Origin: Methylobacterium tardum
GTDB taxonomy: Bacteria > Pseudomonadota > Alphaproteobacteria > Rhizobiales > Beijerinckiaceae
Reading direction: 5' to 3'
Assembly: GCF_023546765.1 (NCBI RefSeq)
Contig: NZ_CP097484.1
Location: 1-64,000 of the forward strand
Length of the DNA stretch: 64,000 nucleotides
Made by a program: the position numbers and the translations under genes. Within the stretch, counting starts at the first letter, position 1. Every line of letters begins with the position of its first letter. The notes beneath the pieces are model-generated. The model ran no database searches, had not been told where the DNA came from, and saw nothing but the letters and a program-made list of their open reading frames with translations. Of this stretch, positions 8,742 to 19,507 are shown piece by piece.

Positions 8742-9806
8742 ATGAAGCGCGACGAATTCAGCAGCGACGCCGCATCGCCGACCTTTGTCGACCTGCGCAG
8801 CGACACGGTCACTCGACCGACCGAGGCCATGTACGCGCAGATGTGCGCCGCGCCTCTCGGGGACGACGGGCTCGACGGCGATCCGACCGCGCGTGCGCTG
8901 GAGGAGACCGCCGCGGCGGTTCTCGGCAAGGAGGCCGGCCTGTTCGTGCCGAGCTGCACCATGGGCAACCTGCTGGCGATCCTGGCCCAGGTCCAGCGCA
9001 GCGAGCAGATCCTGCTGGAAGCGCAGGCGCACATGATCAACACCGAGCGCGGCGCTGCCACACTCACGGGCGCTTTCCTGCTCGGCATTGCCGGCATTGA
9101 TGGCGCCATGGACCTCAATCAGCTGGAGGACGCACTTCGTCCGGCTGCGAGCCCGCTCCGAACCGGCATGATCGCCCTGGAGACCTCACACAACGCCGCT
9201 GGCGGCGCCGTCCTGCCGCTTGCCCATATGGCGGCCGTATCCAGCCTCGCCCGGGCGCGAGGCATCCCGGTCCATCTCGACGGCGCGCGTCTGTTCAACG
9301 CCGCCGCGCATCTCGGCATCGCGCCAGCCGAGGTCTCGGCAAGTGTCGATACGGTCTCGCTCTGCCTCTCGAAAGGATTGAGCGCGCCTGTCGGTGCGGT
9401 CCTGGCGGGGAGCGAGCCGGTGATCGCGGCGGCGCGGCGCCTCCGCAAGATGATCGGCGGCACGCAGCGGCAGGTCGGGGTCATGGCGGCTGCGGGCCTC
9501 GAAGCTCTCACCGCCATGGGCTCGCGCCTCACCGAGGACCATGCACGCGCGCGGCAGCTCAGCGAAGGTTTGAACGCGCTGAGGCCTCTCCTGTCGGCCA
9601 ACAGCCCCCAGACCAACATCGTGCAGGTCGACCTCGCCGCGACCGGGCGCGGCAGCGCGCGCTGGGTCGACGATCTCGAGGCCGCCGGAATCCGAACCCG
9701 GCCGCTGGGCGAGGCTCGCTTGCGGCTGGTCACGCACCGGCACATCACCGCCGCCGACATCGAACGCGCGATCGCGGCCTTCCGAATCTGCCTTGAGGCG
9801 GTTTGA
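8742..9806 (+). CDS. ltaE: Low-specificity L-threonine aldolase
   Basis: This PLP enzyme cleaves L-threonine or L-allo-threonine to glycine and acetaldehyde. The 354-residue protein has the family N-terminus FVDLRSDTVTRPT, the substrate loop APLGDDGLDGDPT, the cofactor aspartate in PVHLDGARLFNAA (Asp180) and the Schiff-base lysine in LCLSKGLSAPVGAV (Lys211). I start at the ATG at 8742, 19 bases after the binding-protein stop; earlier in-frame codons overlap that gene. Co-transcription with an amino-acid binding protein suggests use of a hydroxy amino acid as a carbon or nitrogen source. The gene converges on the exonuclease at 9814. Confidence 0.92.
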   Translation: MKRDEFSSDAASPTFVDLRSDTVTRPTEAMYAQMCAAPLGDDGLDGDPTARALEETAAAVLGKEAGLFVPSCTMGNLLAILAQVQRSEQILLEAQAHMINTERGAATLTGAFLLGIAGIDGAMDLNQLEDALRPAASPLRTGMIALETSHNAAGGAVLPLAHMAAVSSLARARGIPVHLDGARLFNAAAHLGIAPAEVSASVDTVSLCLSKGLSAPVGAVLAGSEPVIAAARRLRKMIGGTQRQVGVMAAAGLEALTAMGSRLTEDHARARQLSEGLNALRPLLSANSPQTNIVQVDLAATGRGSARWVDDLEAAGIRTRPLGEARLRLVTHRHITAADIERAIAAFRICLEAV

Positions 9807-9813
9807 CCGCGCT

Positions 9814-10683
9814 TCAGGCCGCCCCGACAGCGCGGGCCTTCGCGCCGAGCATGCGCGCCAGGAGCACGACGTCGGAGGCGTTGTCGGAGAGAAGGTCGGT
9901 GATGTCGCCGACTTCCAGCGCCTTCACGTGGCGGCAGCGCATGCCGTAGCGACCGGCCGTGCAGGTGCAGCGCAGCTGCGGACCGCCCGGTCGCTCCTCG
10001 AACGCGACGTGGTAGCGGTTGCCGGTCGATCCCCGCATGGTGAAGCTCAGCGCCGCGGACGCGGCCGGGAAGGCTGCCATAGCCCGCCCACTGATCCCCC
10101 CGGGGTCACGGCGGGGCTGGGCAGGGCCACCCGTCGCCCGCGTGATCGGCAGGCCGATGGTCGCCGCGAGGCCGTGGACATCCGCCGCCTCCCTCTCGCG
10201 CATCGCGGCGAGGGCGATCTCCGCGCAGGCATAGGCATCCTCGCCGGCATCGTGATGCTCGAAGCGGATGCCGAGGCGTCGCGCCACCTTGCCGAGGCCG
10301 CAGCCTTCCGGCGCCGGAAAGACCCGGCGCGCGACCTGGACCGTGCAGAGATACGAGAGGTCCGGCACCGGCAGCCCGGCTCGGGCGAGCCCGGCGCGCA
10401 GGACGCCGATGTCGAAGCTCGCGTTGTGGGCGAGGATGAGCCCGCGGGCGAGGTCATCGAGGTACGGCGCCATCACGGCACCGAAGCCCGGCTTGTCGGC
10501 GACGTTCGCCGGCAGGATCCCGTGGACCCGGATGTTGCCCGGCGCGAAGCGCATCTCGGGCGGGCGGATCAGGTGGCTCTCCCGGCGGATCACCCGGCCG
10601 TCCGCGATCCAGGCGAGCCCGACCGCGCAGGCGCTGTCACGCCGCTCGTTGGCCGTCTCGAAGTCGAGGGCCAGGACCGTCAT
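9814..10683 (-). CDS. DEDD-type 3'-5' exonuclease with C-terminal SWIM-like zinc motif
   Basis: The first 165 residues are a DnaQ-like exonuclease domain. Exo I is DFET (Asp7, Glu9), Exo II is HNASFD (Asp91), and Exo III is HDAGEDA (His144, Asp149), so all metal-binding catalytic residues are present. The C-terminal part, about residues 215-260, contains Cys239-x-Cys241-x8-Cys250-x-His252, the CxCxnCxH pattern of SWIM zinc fingers, which usually bind DNA or protein. A DNA repair or processing role is likely, but neither substrate nor pathway can be read from the sequence. It is separated from ligA downstream on the same strand by 72 bases in the opposite sense of transcription order, so a shared operon is not clear. 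Confidence 0.85.
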   Translation of the reverse strand: MTVLALDFETANERRDSACAVGLAWIADGRVIRRESHLIRPPEMRFAPGNIRVHGILPANVADKPGFGAVMAPYLDDLARGLILAHNASFDIGVLRAGLARAGLPVPDLSYLCTVQVARRVFPAPEGCGLGKVARRLGIRFEHHDAGEDAYACAEIALAAMREREAADVHGLAATIGLPITRATGGPAQPRRDPGGISGRAMAAFPAASAALSFTMRGSTGNRYHVAFEERPGGPQLRCTCTAGRYGMRCRHVKALEVGDITDLLSDNASDVVLLARMLGAKARAVGAA

Positions 10684-10755
10684 CGCGGGTCAACCATGGC
10701 GGGCAGGAGTTCTCGGGGTGTTCCCCAAGCGGTCTAGGCTGCCGGGACTCCGGCT

Positions 10756-13189
<2,434 letters not shown>

Positions 13190-13254
13190 GATGGGCTTCT
13201 AACGCATCCCGGGCCGGCCGGGAGCCGGGCTCGGGCCGGCATCCCCGATTTCCC

Positions 13255-14550
13255 TCACCCGCGGGGGCTGAGCAGATCGCCGCGGCTGACCATCCGGGCC
13301 GCGGCCAGGAACACACCGGCCACGAGGGCGGCCACGACCGAGAGTGACAGGACGGGGACGAGCCAGCCGGCGAGCGCCGTCCCGGCGACCGAGCCCAGAT
13401 TCATCGCCGCCATGTAGACCTCGAACTGCGTGGCCGCCCCGGCGCGTCCGCGGCTGGCCTGCAGCAAGGCCGGCATTAGCGCGACGATCAGCAGACCCGG
13501 CAGCATGTCGGTGAGCGCGAGGATCACCGGCCCGGCCGGTCCGACGAGCCCCGCACCGATCAGGGCCGCGGCCAGCGCGAAGGCGGCGGCGCTGGCGACC
13601 AGCAGGGCGCGCAGCGGCCGCACCGCGCCGGCCCTGTCCGCCCACAGGCCGATCGCCAGCGCGCCGGCCGTGCCGCTCGCCAGCGCCAGCCCCGCCTGAA
13701 GCCGTGAGAGGGCGGCGGGATCCCAGCCCTGGCGTTGGAGCAGATCGACCGAGAAGGGCAGCTCGAACAGGCCGAGCGCCCCGTCGAGCCCGAAGCAGAG
13801 GGCGAGGAGCCGCAAGGCCCGGGGTCGCCGCAGGGCCACGCCGAGCCGGCGCAGGAAGCGACGGAAGGGCAGGCGCCGCGGCGGCGGCCCGCGCCGGCCC
13901 GGCGCGGCGAACGCGTCGCCCGGCGCCTCGCGGATCAGCAGCATCGGCAGGCTCGCCAGGACGGCGACGGCGAGCAGCCAGTGCGCGCTCGCGACGAGCC
14001 CCTCCGCAGCGAGCATCCAGGAGAAGAACGCGGCGCTGAGGCTGGTCCCGGCCACAAATCCGGCCCGCGTGCAGGCGCTGACCCGGCCGAGTTCCAGAGC
14101 CGGAACATGGTCCATGATCATGCGGTCACAGGCGGTATCAAGGAGCGAGGCGAACAGGCTGTGCGCCAGGAAGATCAGCCCCAGCAGGCCGACCTGGTCG
14201 GGTCGCGCCAGGAGAAGAAGCGCGAGCGCGGCGTGGGCGCACAGGATCGCCACAACGGCGAAGGGGCGCCGCCGCCCCATGCGGAAATCGCCGGCGCGGT
14301 CGATCAGCGGCCCCCAGAGGATCGGCTGCAGGGTCCAGGGCAGGCCGGCGAGGGCGAAGTGGAACCCGGCCTCCGCCGCCGAGACGCCGCGCGCCGCCAG
14401 GTGATTGGCCAGCGCGGTAAGCGAGAAACCGGCGATCAGCCCCTGATACAGGTAAGTCGCGAAGAAGACGCCGTAGCGGGCGCGGCGTGTCGCCAGGCTC
14501 GGCAGCGTCCAGGGGGCGCTGCGGATCAGAGCGGCCGTCGGGGTGCTCAC
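13255..14550 (-). CDS. MFS transporter
   Basis: This is a 431-residue polytopic membrane protein of the major facilitator superfamily. I count about 12 hydrophobic segments, starting with VFFATYLYQGLIAGFSLTAL, and the loop after the second segment carries the MFS-like pattern WGPLIDRAGDFRMGRRRP. A second half begins near GLWADRAGAVRPLR, repeating the basic loop. The overall look is of the AmpG-like muropeptide or solute permease branch, but the substrate cannot be assigned. It starts at the ATG at 14550, divergent from the phosphopantetheinyl transferase. Confidence 0.82.
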   Translation of the reverse strand: MSTPTAALIRSAPWTLPSLATRRARYGVFFATYLYQGLIAGFSLTALANHLAARGVSAAEAGFHFALAGLPWTLQPILWGPLIDRAGDFRMGRRRPFAVVAILCAHAALALLLLARPDQVGLLGLIFLAHSLFASLLDTACDRMIMDHVPALELGRVSACTRAGFVAGTSLSAAFFSWMLAAEGLVASAHWLLAVAVLASLPMLLIREAPGDAFAAPGRRGPPPRRLPFRRFLRRLGVALRRPRALRLLALCFGLDGALGLFELPFSVDLLQRQGWDPAALSRLQAGLALASGTAGALAIGLWADRAGAVRPLRALLVASAAAFALAAALIGAGLVGPAGPVILALTDMLPGLLIVALMPALLQASRGRAGAATQFEVYMAAMNLGSVAGTALAGWLVPVLSLSVVAALVAGVFLAAARMVSRGDLLSPRG

Positions 14551-14679
14551 GTCCGGCGGCCCTTGCCGGCCCGGCGTAGGACGACGATGCTCCTCATCCC
14601 GCTCTCACCGGACGCGTCCCCCCGTGCCGCCTCACTCCGACGACGTTAGCCTCTGTCCACCACCGCGGCGAGGCGTCGC

Positions 14680-15378
14680 GTGAGCGCGGCCGACGTCTGG
14701 ATCGCCGATCTCGCCGTCTCTCCGGATCAGCTCGACCTGTGCTGGACCGTGCTCGATCGACCGGAGCGCGACCGGGCGGACCGGTTCCTGCGGCCCGTGG
14801 ACCGGGCACGCTACGTGGCGAGCCACGCCGCGCTCCGACGGATCCTCGCCGAAACGCTCGACTGCGATCCGGCCGAGATCCGGTTCGCGGCCGGCGCCGA
14901 TGGAAAGCCCGAACTCGCCGGATCCGCCCGGGGAGCCCTCAGTTTCAACCTGTCTCATTCCGGGGCGCGCGCGCTGATCGGCCTCGCGCCCGCGGCCGCG
15001 ATCGGGGTCGATGTCGAGCTGGTCCGGCCGATCCCGGATGCGGGCCAGATCGCGCGGACGCATTTCGCCGCCGACGAGGTGGCCACCTTGATGGCGCTGC
15101 CGCCGGACGCGATCGAGGGCGTGTTCTACGGTCTCTGGACCCGGAAGGAGGCCGTCGTGAAGGCGCATGGCACGGGTCTGTCGCTTCCCCTCGACCGCTT
15201 CAGCGTCACCCTGCCGCCCGCGCCGCCGCGCCTGTTGCGGTGGCCCGGTGCGGGCGGCTGGACCCTGGCGGAGCTCGACGTCGGCCCCGACTACGCCGCG
15301 ACGGTCGCCGTCCGGTCGTCCGACGCAAAGGTGACGTCGCACAGGCTTCCGGCCGATTGGCCGAAGGATCTCGGCTGA
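14680..15378 (+). CDS. 4'-phosphopantetheinyl transferase (Sfp/Gsp type)
   Basis: This enzyme transfers the phosphopantetheine arm of CoA to carrier proteins of polyketide, peptide or fatty acid synthases. The 232-residue protein has the Sfp-type motifs: an N-terminal RDRADRFLRPVDRARYVASH, the magnesium site IGVDVELV, and FYGLWTRKEAVVKAHGTGL with the catalytic Glu and Lys. The start is a GTG (MSAADVW). No synthase gene lies in the window, so the target is encoded elsewhere. A hairpin follows the stop and the tRNA-Pro gene comes next. Confidence 0.9.
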   Translation: MSAADVWIADLAVSPDQLDLCWTVLDRPERDRADRFLRPVDRARYVASHAALRRILAETLDCDPAEIRFAAGADGKPELAGSARGALSFNLSHSGARALIGLAPAAAIGVDVELVRPIPDAGQIARTHFAADEVATLMALPPDAIEGVFYGLWTRKEAVVKAHGTGLSLPLDRFSVTLPPAPPRLLRWPGAGGWTLAELDVGPDYAATVAVRSSDAKVTSHRLPADWPKDLG

Positions 15379-15381
15379 ATC

Positions 15382-15401
15382 CCGCAAGAGTGCGCTTGCG
15401 G
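15382..15401 (+). terminator. Hairpin after the phosphopantetheinyl transferase gene
   Basis: CCGCAAG at 15382-15388 pairs perfectly with CTTGCGG at 15395-15401 around a six-base loop, starting four bases after the stop codon. No U run follows, so it may be a weak or Rho-assisted terminator, or an RNA-stabilising stem. Confidence 0.4.
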
Positions 15402-15462
15402 CCCGGGAAAGGCGCGGCTATACACCCGCTCGCCGGCCCTGGCGGAGACGCAGGACGGCCTT

Positions 15463-15539
15463 CGGAGTGTAGCGCAGTCTGGTAGCGCACCACGTTCGGG
15501 ACGTGGGGGTCGCAGGTTCAAATCCTGCCACTCCGACCA
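15463..15539 (+). tRNA. tRNA-Pro (anticodon CGG)
   Basis: The 77-base cloverleaf is complete. The acceptor stem CGGAGTG pairs with CACTCCG, the anticodon stem CCACG/CGTGG encloses TTCGGGA with anticodon CGG, and the T arm GCAGG-TTCAAAT-CCTGC is canonical. The discriminator A is followed by an encoded CCA at 15537-15539. It decodes CCG, a heavily used proline codon in this GC-rich genome. Confidence 0.97.
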
Positions 15540-15562
15540 AGATTTCCCGCCAGCCTCAGCAG

Positions 15563-16636
15563 ATGGATCAGACCGGCTCTCTTGGGTCGATGGGTACGCC
15601 TGCGCGCGACCCCGCGGCGGCTCGGCCCGCCGACTGGTCCGGTTTCGCCCGCACCCTCGTCGGCTGCGCCGCCCTGCTGGGCATCGCGGTGGTCGTCCTC
15701 ATCGCCATGCTCGATCCCTACGGCCTGCGGGCCGGGCCGGGACGGCCGCCGGGGCCGATCATGGACGCCAACCAGCGGCTCTCCTATCCGCAGATCGCCC
15801 GCGGCGGCCGGTTCGACGCGGCGGTCTTCGGGACATCGACGGCGCGCCTGCTCGATCCCGCCGCCCTCAACCCCGCGTTCGACGCGCGGTTCGCCAACCT
15901 CGCGGTGAACGCCGCGACGCCCGACGAGCAGATCCGCCTCGCGGACCTGTTCCTGGCGCACCGGCCGGTGCGGGCAATCCTGTTCGGACTCGACGTCACA
16001 TGGTGCGCCGCCGATCCGCCGGCGCGGACCGCCAACGCCTTCCCGGACTGGCTCTACGCGGAGGGCGCGCCGTGGGGCGTGCTGCGGCAGGTGAGCCTGC
16101 GTTCCGCCACGGTCGCCGTGCAGGCCGGTCTCGCCCGACTCGGCCTCACGCGTCCCCGCATCCGCCGCGACGGCTACGCGGTCTTCACGCCGCCGGAAGA
16201 CCGCTACGATCCCGCGCGCGCCCGCGCCCATATCCGTGCCGGCGCCGTCGATCCCGCAGCGAGAGCCGACGGGCCGGACGAGCCCATGCCAGCCATCGCC
16301 CGGCTCGGCGCGATCCTCGACCGCGTCCCGGCGGGAGCGCTGAAGCTCATCGCCTTCATGCCGGTGCACGCTGTGGCCCAGGGCGCGCCCGGCACGCCCG
16401 CCGGATGGCGCGAGGCGGCGTGCAAGGCCCGGGTCGCGGCGGTCGGCGCCCGCCGCGGCGCGGTGGTGGTGGATTTCCGCCGCGTCTCGCCGCTCACGAC
16501 CTCAGACGCGAATTACTGGGACGCGCTGCACTACCGGCTGCCGGTGGCCGCCCGGATCGTGGCGGATCTCAAGGCCGCGGCGACGACGGGAGCGGATGAT
16601 CCGGACGGTGTCTACCGCGTGCTCGCGCATCCCTGA
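15563..16636 (+). CDS. Membrane-anchored SGNH-hydrolase-like protein, function unknown
   Basis: The 357-residue protein has one N-terminal membrane segment (about residues 25-50, core LLGIAVVVLIAML), probably leaving the rest in the periplasm. The soluble part has FGTSTARLLDP, resembling the SGNH block I (GDS/GTS) serine, and near the C-terminus YWDALHYR, resembling the Asp-x-x-His block V. This pattern is seen in AlgX/AlgJ-like acyl-transfer proteins of exopolysaccharide modification, but no polysaccharide genes are adjacent. I start at the ATG at 15563 because earlier in-frame codons lie in the tRNA. The identity of the true substrate is unknown. Confidence 0.7.
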   Translation: MDQTGSLGSMGTPARDPAAARPADWSGFARTLVGCAALLGIAVVVLIAMLDPYGLRAGPGRPPGPIMDANQRLSYPQIARGGRFDAAVFGTSTARLLDPAALNPAFDARFANLAVNAATPDEQIRLADLFLAHRPVRAILFGLDVTWCAADPPARTANAFPDWLYAEGAPWGVLRQVSLRSATVAVQAGLARLGLTRPRIRRDGYAVFTPPEDRYDPARARAHIRAGAVDPAARADGPDEPMPAIARLGAILDRVPAGALKLIAFMPVHAVAQGAPGTPAGWREAACKARVAAVGARRGAVVVDFRRVSPLTTSDANYWDALHYRLPVAARIVADLKAAATTGADDPDGVYRVLAHP

Positions 16637-16645
16637 CGCGGGCGC

Positions 16646-17782
16646 TCAGGCGGCGGCGCGCTCGGCCCGTGCCCAGCCCTCGCGCGTGGCGGCGCAGTAA
16701 TCCGCATACCGGCCCTCGCGGATCGCGGCCCGGGCGCCTTTCATCAGGTCCTGATAATAGGCGAGGTTGTTCCAGGTCAGCAGCATCATGCCCAGGATCT
16801 CGTTCGACCGGACGAGGTGATGCAGGTAGGCCTTGGAATAGTCCCGTGCCGCCGGGCAGGTCGAGGCTTCGTCGAGCGGCGCCGTGTCCTCGGCGTGGCG
16901 GGCGTTGCGCAGGTTGACCCGGCCGTGGCGGGTATAGGCGAGGCCGTGACGGCCGGCGCGGGTCGGCATCACGCAGTCGAACATGTCGATGCCGCGGGCG
17001 ACCGCGCCCAGGATGTCGTCCGGCGTGCCGACGCCCATCAGGTAGCGGGGCTTGGCCTGCGGCAGGTGCGGCTCGACGGTCTCGATCATGGCGAACATCA
17101 CTTCCTGCGGCTCGCCCACCGCGAGGCCGCCGACCGCGTAGCCCTTCAGGTCGAGGTTGGTCAGGGCGCGCGCGCTCTCGACCCGGAGCGCCGGCACGTC
17201 GCCACCCTGCACGATTCCGAACATCGCCCGGCCCGGCTGCTCGCCGAAGGCGACGCGGCAGCGCTCGGCCCAGCGCAGCGACAGGTGCATGGCCTTCTCG
17301 ATCGCCGCGTGATCCGCCGGCAGGCGGACGCACTCGTCGAGCTGCATCTGGATATCGGAGCCCAGCAGGCCCTGGATCTCGATGGAGCGTTCCGGGCTCA
17401 TGTGATGGGCGGTACCGTCGATATGCGAGCGGAAGGTGACGCCCTGCTCGTCGATCTTCCGCAGCGCCGACAGCGACATGACCTGGAACCCGCCGGAATC
17501 GGTCAGGATCGGCCGGTCCCAGTTCATGAACCGGTGCAGGCCGCCGAGCCGCGCCATGCGCTCAGGGCCGGGACGCAGCATCAGGTGGTAGGTGTTGCCG
17601 AGCACCACGTCGGCGCCGAGCTCGTGGACCTGCCCAGGATACATGGCCTTCACGGTCGCGGCCGTGCCGACCGGCATGAAGGCCGGCGTGCGGATGGTGC
17701 CGCGCGGCGTCGCGATCTCGCCGGTGCGGGCCGTGCCGTCCTGCGCCAGCAGGGTGAAGCCGAAGGGAACGGGATCGGTCAT
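16646..17782 (-). CDS. tgt: tRNA-guanine transglycosylase (queuine tRNA-ribosyltransferase)
   Basis: Tgt exchanges guanine 34 of GUN-anticodon tRNAs for preQ1 in queuosine synthesis. The 378-residue protein has the active-site [10 protein letters not shown] aspartate, VQGG, GGLAVGE and MGVGTPDDI motifs in order. The C-terminal zinc region is unusual: where E. coli has CxCxxC plus a distant His, this protein has Ser307, Cys309, Ala312 and Asn338, so three of four ligands are missing while flanking residues ([11 protein letters not shown]) are kept. It overlaps queA by four bases (ATGA), so the two are translationally coupled with queA first. Confidence 0.95.
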   Translation of the reverse strand: MTDPVPFGFTLLAQDGTARTGEIATPRGTIRTPAFMPVGTAATVKAMYPGQVHELGADVVLGNTYHLMLRPGPERMARLGGLHRFMNWDRPILTDSGGFQVMSLSALRKIDEQGVTFRSHIDGTAHHMSPERSIEIQGLLGSDIQMQLDECVRLPADHAAIEKAMHLSLRWAERCRVAFGEQPGRAMFGIVQGGDVPALRVESARALTNLDLKGYAVGGLAVGEPQEVMFAMIETVEPHLPQAKPRYLMGVGTPDDILGAVARGIDMFDCVMPTRAGRHGLAYTRHGRVNLRNARHAEDTAPLDEASTCPAARDYSKAYLHHLVRSNEILGMMLLTWNNLAYYQDLMKGARAAIREGRYADYCAATREGWARAERAAA

Positions 17783-18837
17783 GGGGTATCCGCGCCGGGG
17801 CCCGGGAAGAGCAGGCTGGCGTCGCCGTAGGAGTAGAACCGGTAGCCGGCTCGGATCGCGTGCGCGTAGGCGGCGTGCATCGTCTCCAGTCCCGAGAAGG
17901 CCGAGACCAGCATGAACAGGGTCGAGCGCGGCAGGTGAAAGTTCGTCACCAGGGCATCGATCGCGCGGAAGCGGTAGCCCGGGGTGATGAAGATGTCGGT
18001 GGGACCGGAGAACGGCGCGAGCGTACCGTCCGGCCGGGCAGCGCTTTCCAGCAGACGCAGCGCCGTCGTGCCGACCGCAACGATCCGGCCGCCGGCGGCC
18101 CGGGTGGCGTTGAGCGCCTCTGCCGTAGCCGCGTCGAGCAGCCCGATCTCGGCGTGCATCCGGTGCCCTTCGGTGTCGTCGGCCTTGACCGGCAGGAAGG
18201 TGCCGGCGCCGACATGCAGGGTGACGTGATGGCGCCGCAGGCCGGCCGCGTCGAGATCCGCCAGGAGCGTTTCGGAGAAATGGAGGCCGGCGGTCGGCGC
18301 CGCCACCGCCCCGGGGTTCCGAGCGTAGACCGTCTGATAATCGGTGGCGTCGCGCGCGTCGGTGGCGCGCTTGCCAGCGATGTAAGGAGGGGCAGCGCGC
18401 CCCGGCCGCGATGGCGGCGTCGAGGTCCGGTCCGGCCCGATCGAAGGCGAGCACGACCTCGCCGGCCTCGCCCTTCTCAACCACCGTGGCCGTCAGGTCG
18501 CCGAAGCGCAGCGCGTCGCCGGGGCTCAGCCGCTTGGCCGGACGCGCGAAGGCACGCCAGCGGTCGGGCGCCTCGCGCAGGTGCAGCAGCACCTCGGTCC
18601 GCTGACCGGCGCGCCGGGGCGGGTGCGCACGCCGTTGAGCCGGGCGGGGATCACCCGCGTGTCGTTGAAGACCAGGGCATCGCCGGGCCGCAAGGCGCCG
18701 GGCAGGTCGCGCACGAACCGGTCGACCGGCGCCTCGCCCGGACGCACGATCAGCATTCGCCCCGCATCCCGCGGCTCGGCCGGACGCAGGGCGATGCTGG
18801 TCTCCGGCAGGTCGAAATCGAACAGATCCACGCGCAT
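17779..18837 (-). pseudogene. queA: S-adenosylmethionine:tRNA ribosyltransferase-isomerase QueA, with two frameshifts
   Basis: QueA moves the ribosyl group of S-adenosylmethionine onto preQ1 in tRNA, making epoxyqueuosine after Tgt. The start [12 protein letters not shown] and [13 protein letters not shown] are in one frame. The middle ([17 protein letters not shown] to DLDAAIAAG) is in a second frame. The end ([46 protein letters not shown]) is back in the first. The first break is near 18603-18612, fitting one missing C (CCGG where CCCGG is expected). The second is near 18396-18403, fitting one extra G in GGGG. All segments match the family, so a functional gene with two indel errors is most likely. 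Confidence 0.9.
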
Positions 18838-18935
18838 CGCCGGCTGCCTGCACCGAACGGCACCCAGTTTCAACCGCGGAACCGGTTCGAGACCCGCCCG
18901 TTTCACGCGTCACCGAGACGCGAGACGCTGCCCCG

Positions 18936-19184
18936 ATGCCCTGGTTCGCCGTGCGCCCCCGTGACGAAGCCGATCCACGCTGGCCTCTGCCCGGGACGGC
19001 GGAGATCGTCCTTAAGGCCGCGAATCCGGACGAGGCCCGGGACAAGTTCGAGGCCGCCTATCCGAGCCAGCCCTTCGGCAGCCCGGCGGTGCCGGTGCCC
19101 GATGCCGGGGCCGGCAGCTTCCGCAACGATCCGGACGCGCTGATGGTGTCCGAGACGGGCGAGCCGCCCGCCGAGCGAGGCTAA
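18936..19184 (+). CDS. Hypothetical protein, 82 residues
   Basis: This small acidic, proline-rich protein starts [18 protein letters not shown], runs through a possible helix [17 protein letters not shown] and ends in a flexible tail. It has no signal peptide or membrane segment. I do not recognise a family. It diverges from queA and is followed five bases later by another small gene, which suggests a two-gene transcript. Codon use is like the neighbours. The call rests on frame, start and spacing only. Confidence 0.5.
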   Translation: MPWFAVRPRDEADPRWPLPGTAEIVLKAANPDEARDKFEAAYPSQPFGSPAVPVPDAGAGSFRNDPDALMVSETGEPPAERG

Positions 19185-19188
19185 GACC

Positions 19189-19410
19189 ATGACGATGGCG
19201 GGACGCCCGCGCAGGGTCACCCTGGACGGGCAGCTTCTCGGTTACTGGGAGCGCGAGGCCGCGCGCCTGGACGGATTGGCCAGCAGCGCGCGCTTTGCGT
19301 GGCAGCGCCGCCGCTACCTGCGAAAGGCCGAGGCCGCGCGCGCCAAGGCGCAGGTCAGTCGCGCGCGCGAGGCCGCGCGCGATCCCGCGTTGCGCGACCC
19401 AGAGGCTTAG
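19189..19410 (+). CDS. Hypothetical basic protein, 73 residues
   Basis: The protein is strongly basic and almost all helix (YWEREAARLDGLASS, RRRYLRKAEAARAKAQ), rich in Arg and Ala. It could bind nucleic acid or be a coiled-coil adaptor, but I recognise no family. It begins five bases after the stop of the upstream small gene and ends about 100 bases before the CDF transporter gene on the same strand, so the three may be co-transcribed. Confidence 0.5.
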   Translation: MTMAGRPRRVTLDGQLLGYWEREAARLDGLASSARFAWQRRRYLRKAEAARAKAQVSRAREAARDPALRDPEA

Positions 19411-19507
19411 CCGAGGCTAATTTCTATTCGGCAGCGTCGAACCTTTGCCGTGGCCTTGGCCGCCGCTGTTCCCGTATGGGCCCGTCGACACCTGCTCGGC
19501 AGATCCC

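Noticed and set aside
15503..15562. Extended N-terminus of the SGNH-like protein
   Set aside because: The extension lies inside the tRNA-Pro gene, so the ATG at 15563 is the credible start.
16646..19045. One open frame running from tgt through the middle of queA
   Set aside because: It is produced by the first queA frameshift. The upstream part has no family match, and Tgt starts cleanly at 17782.
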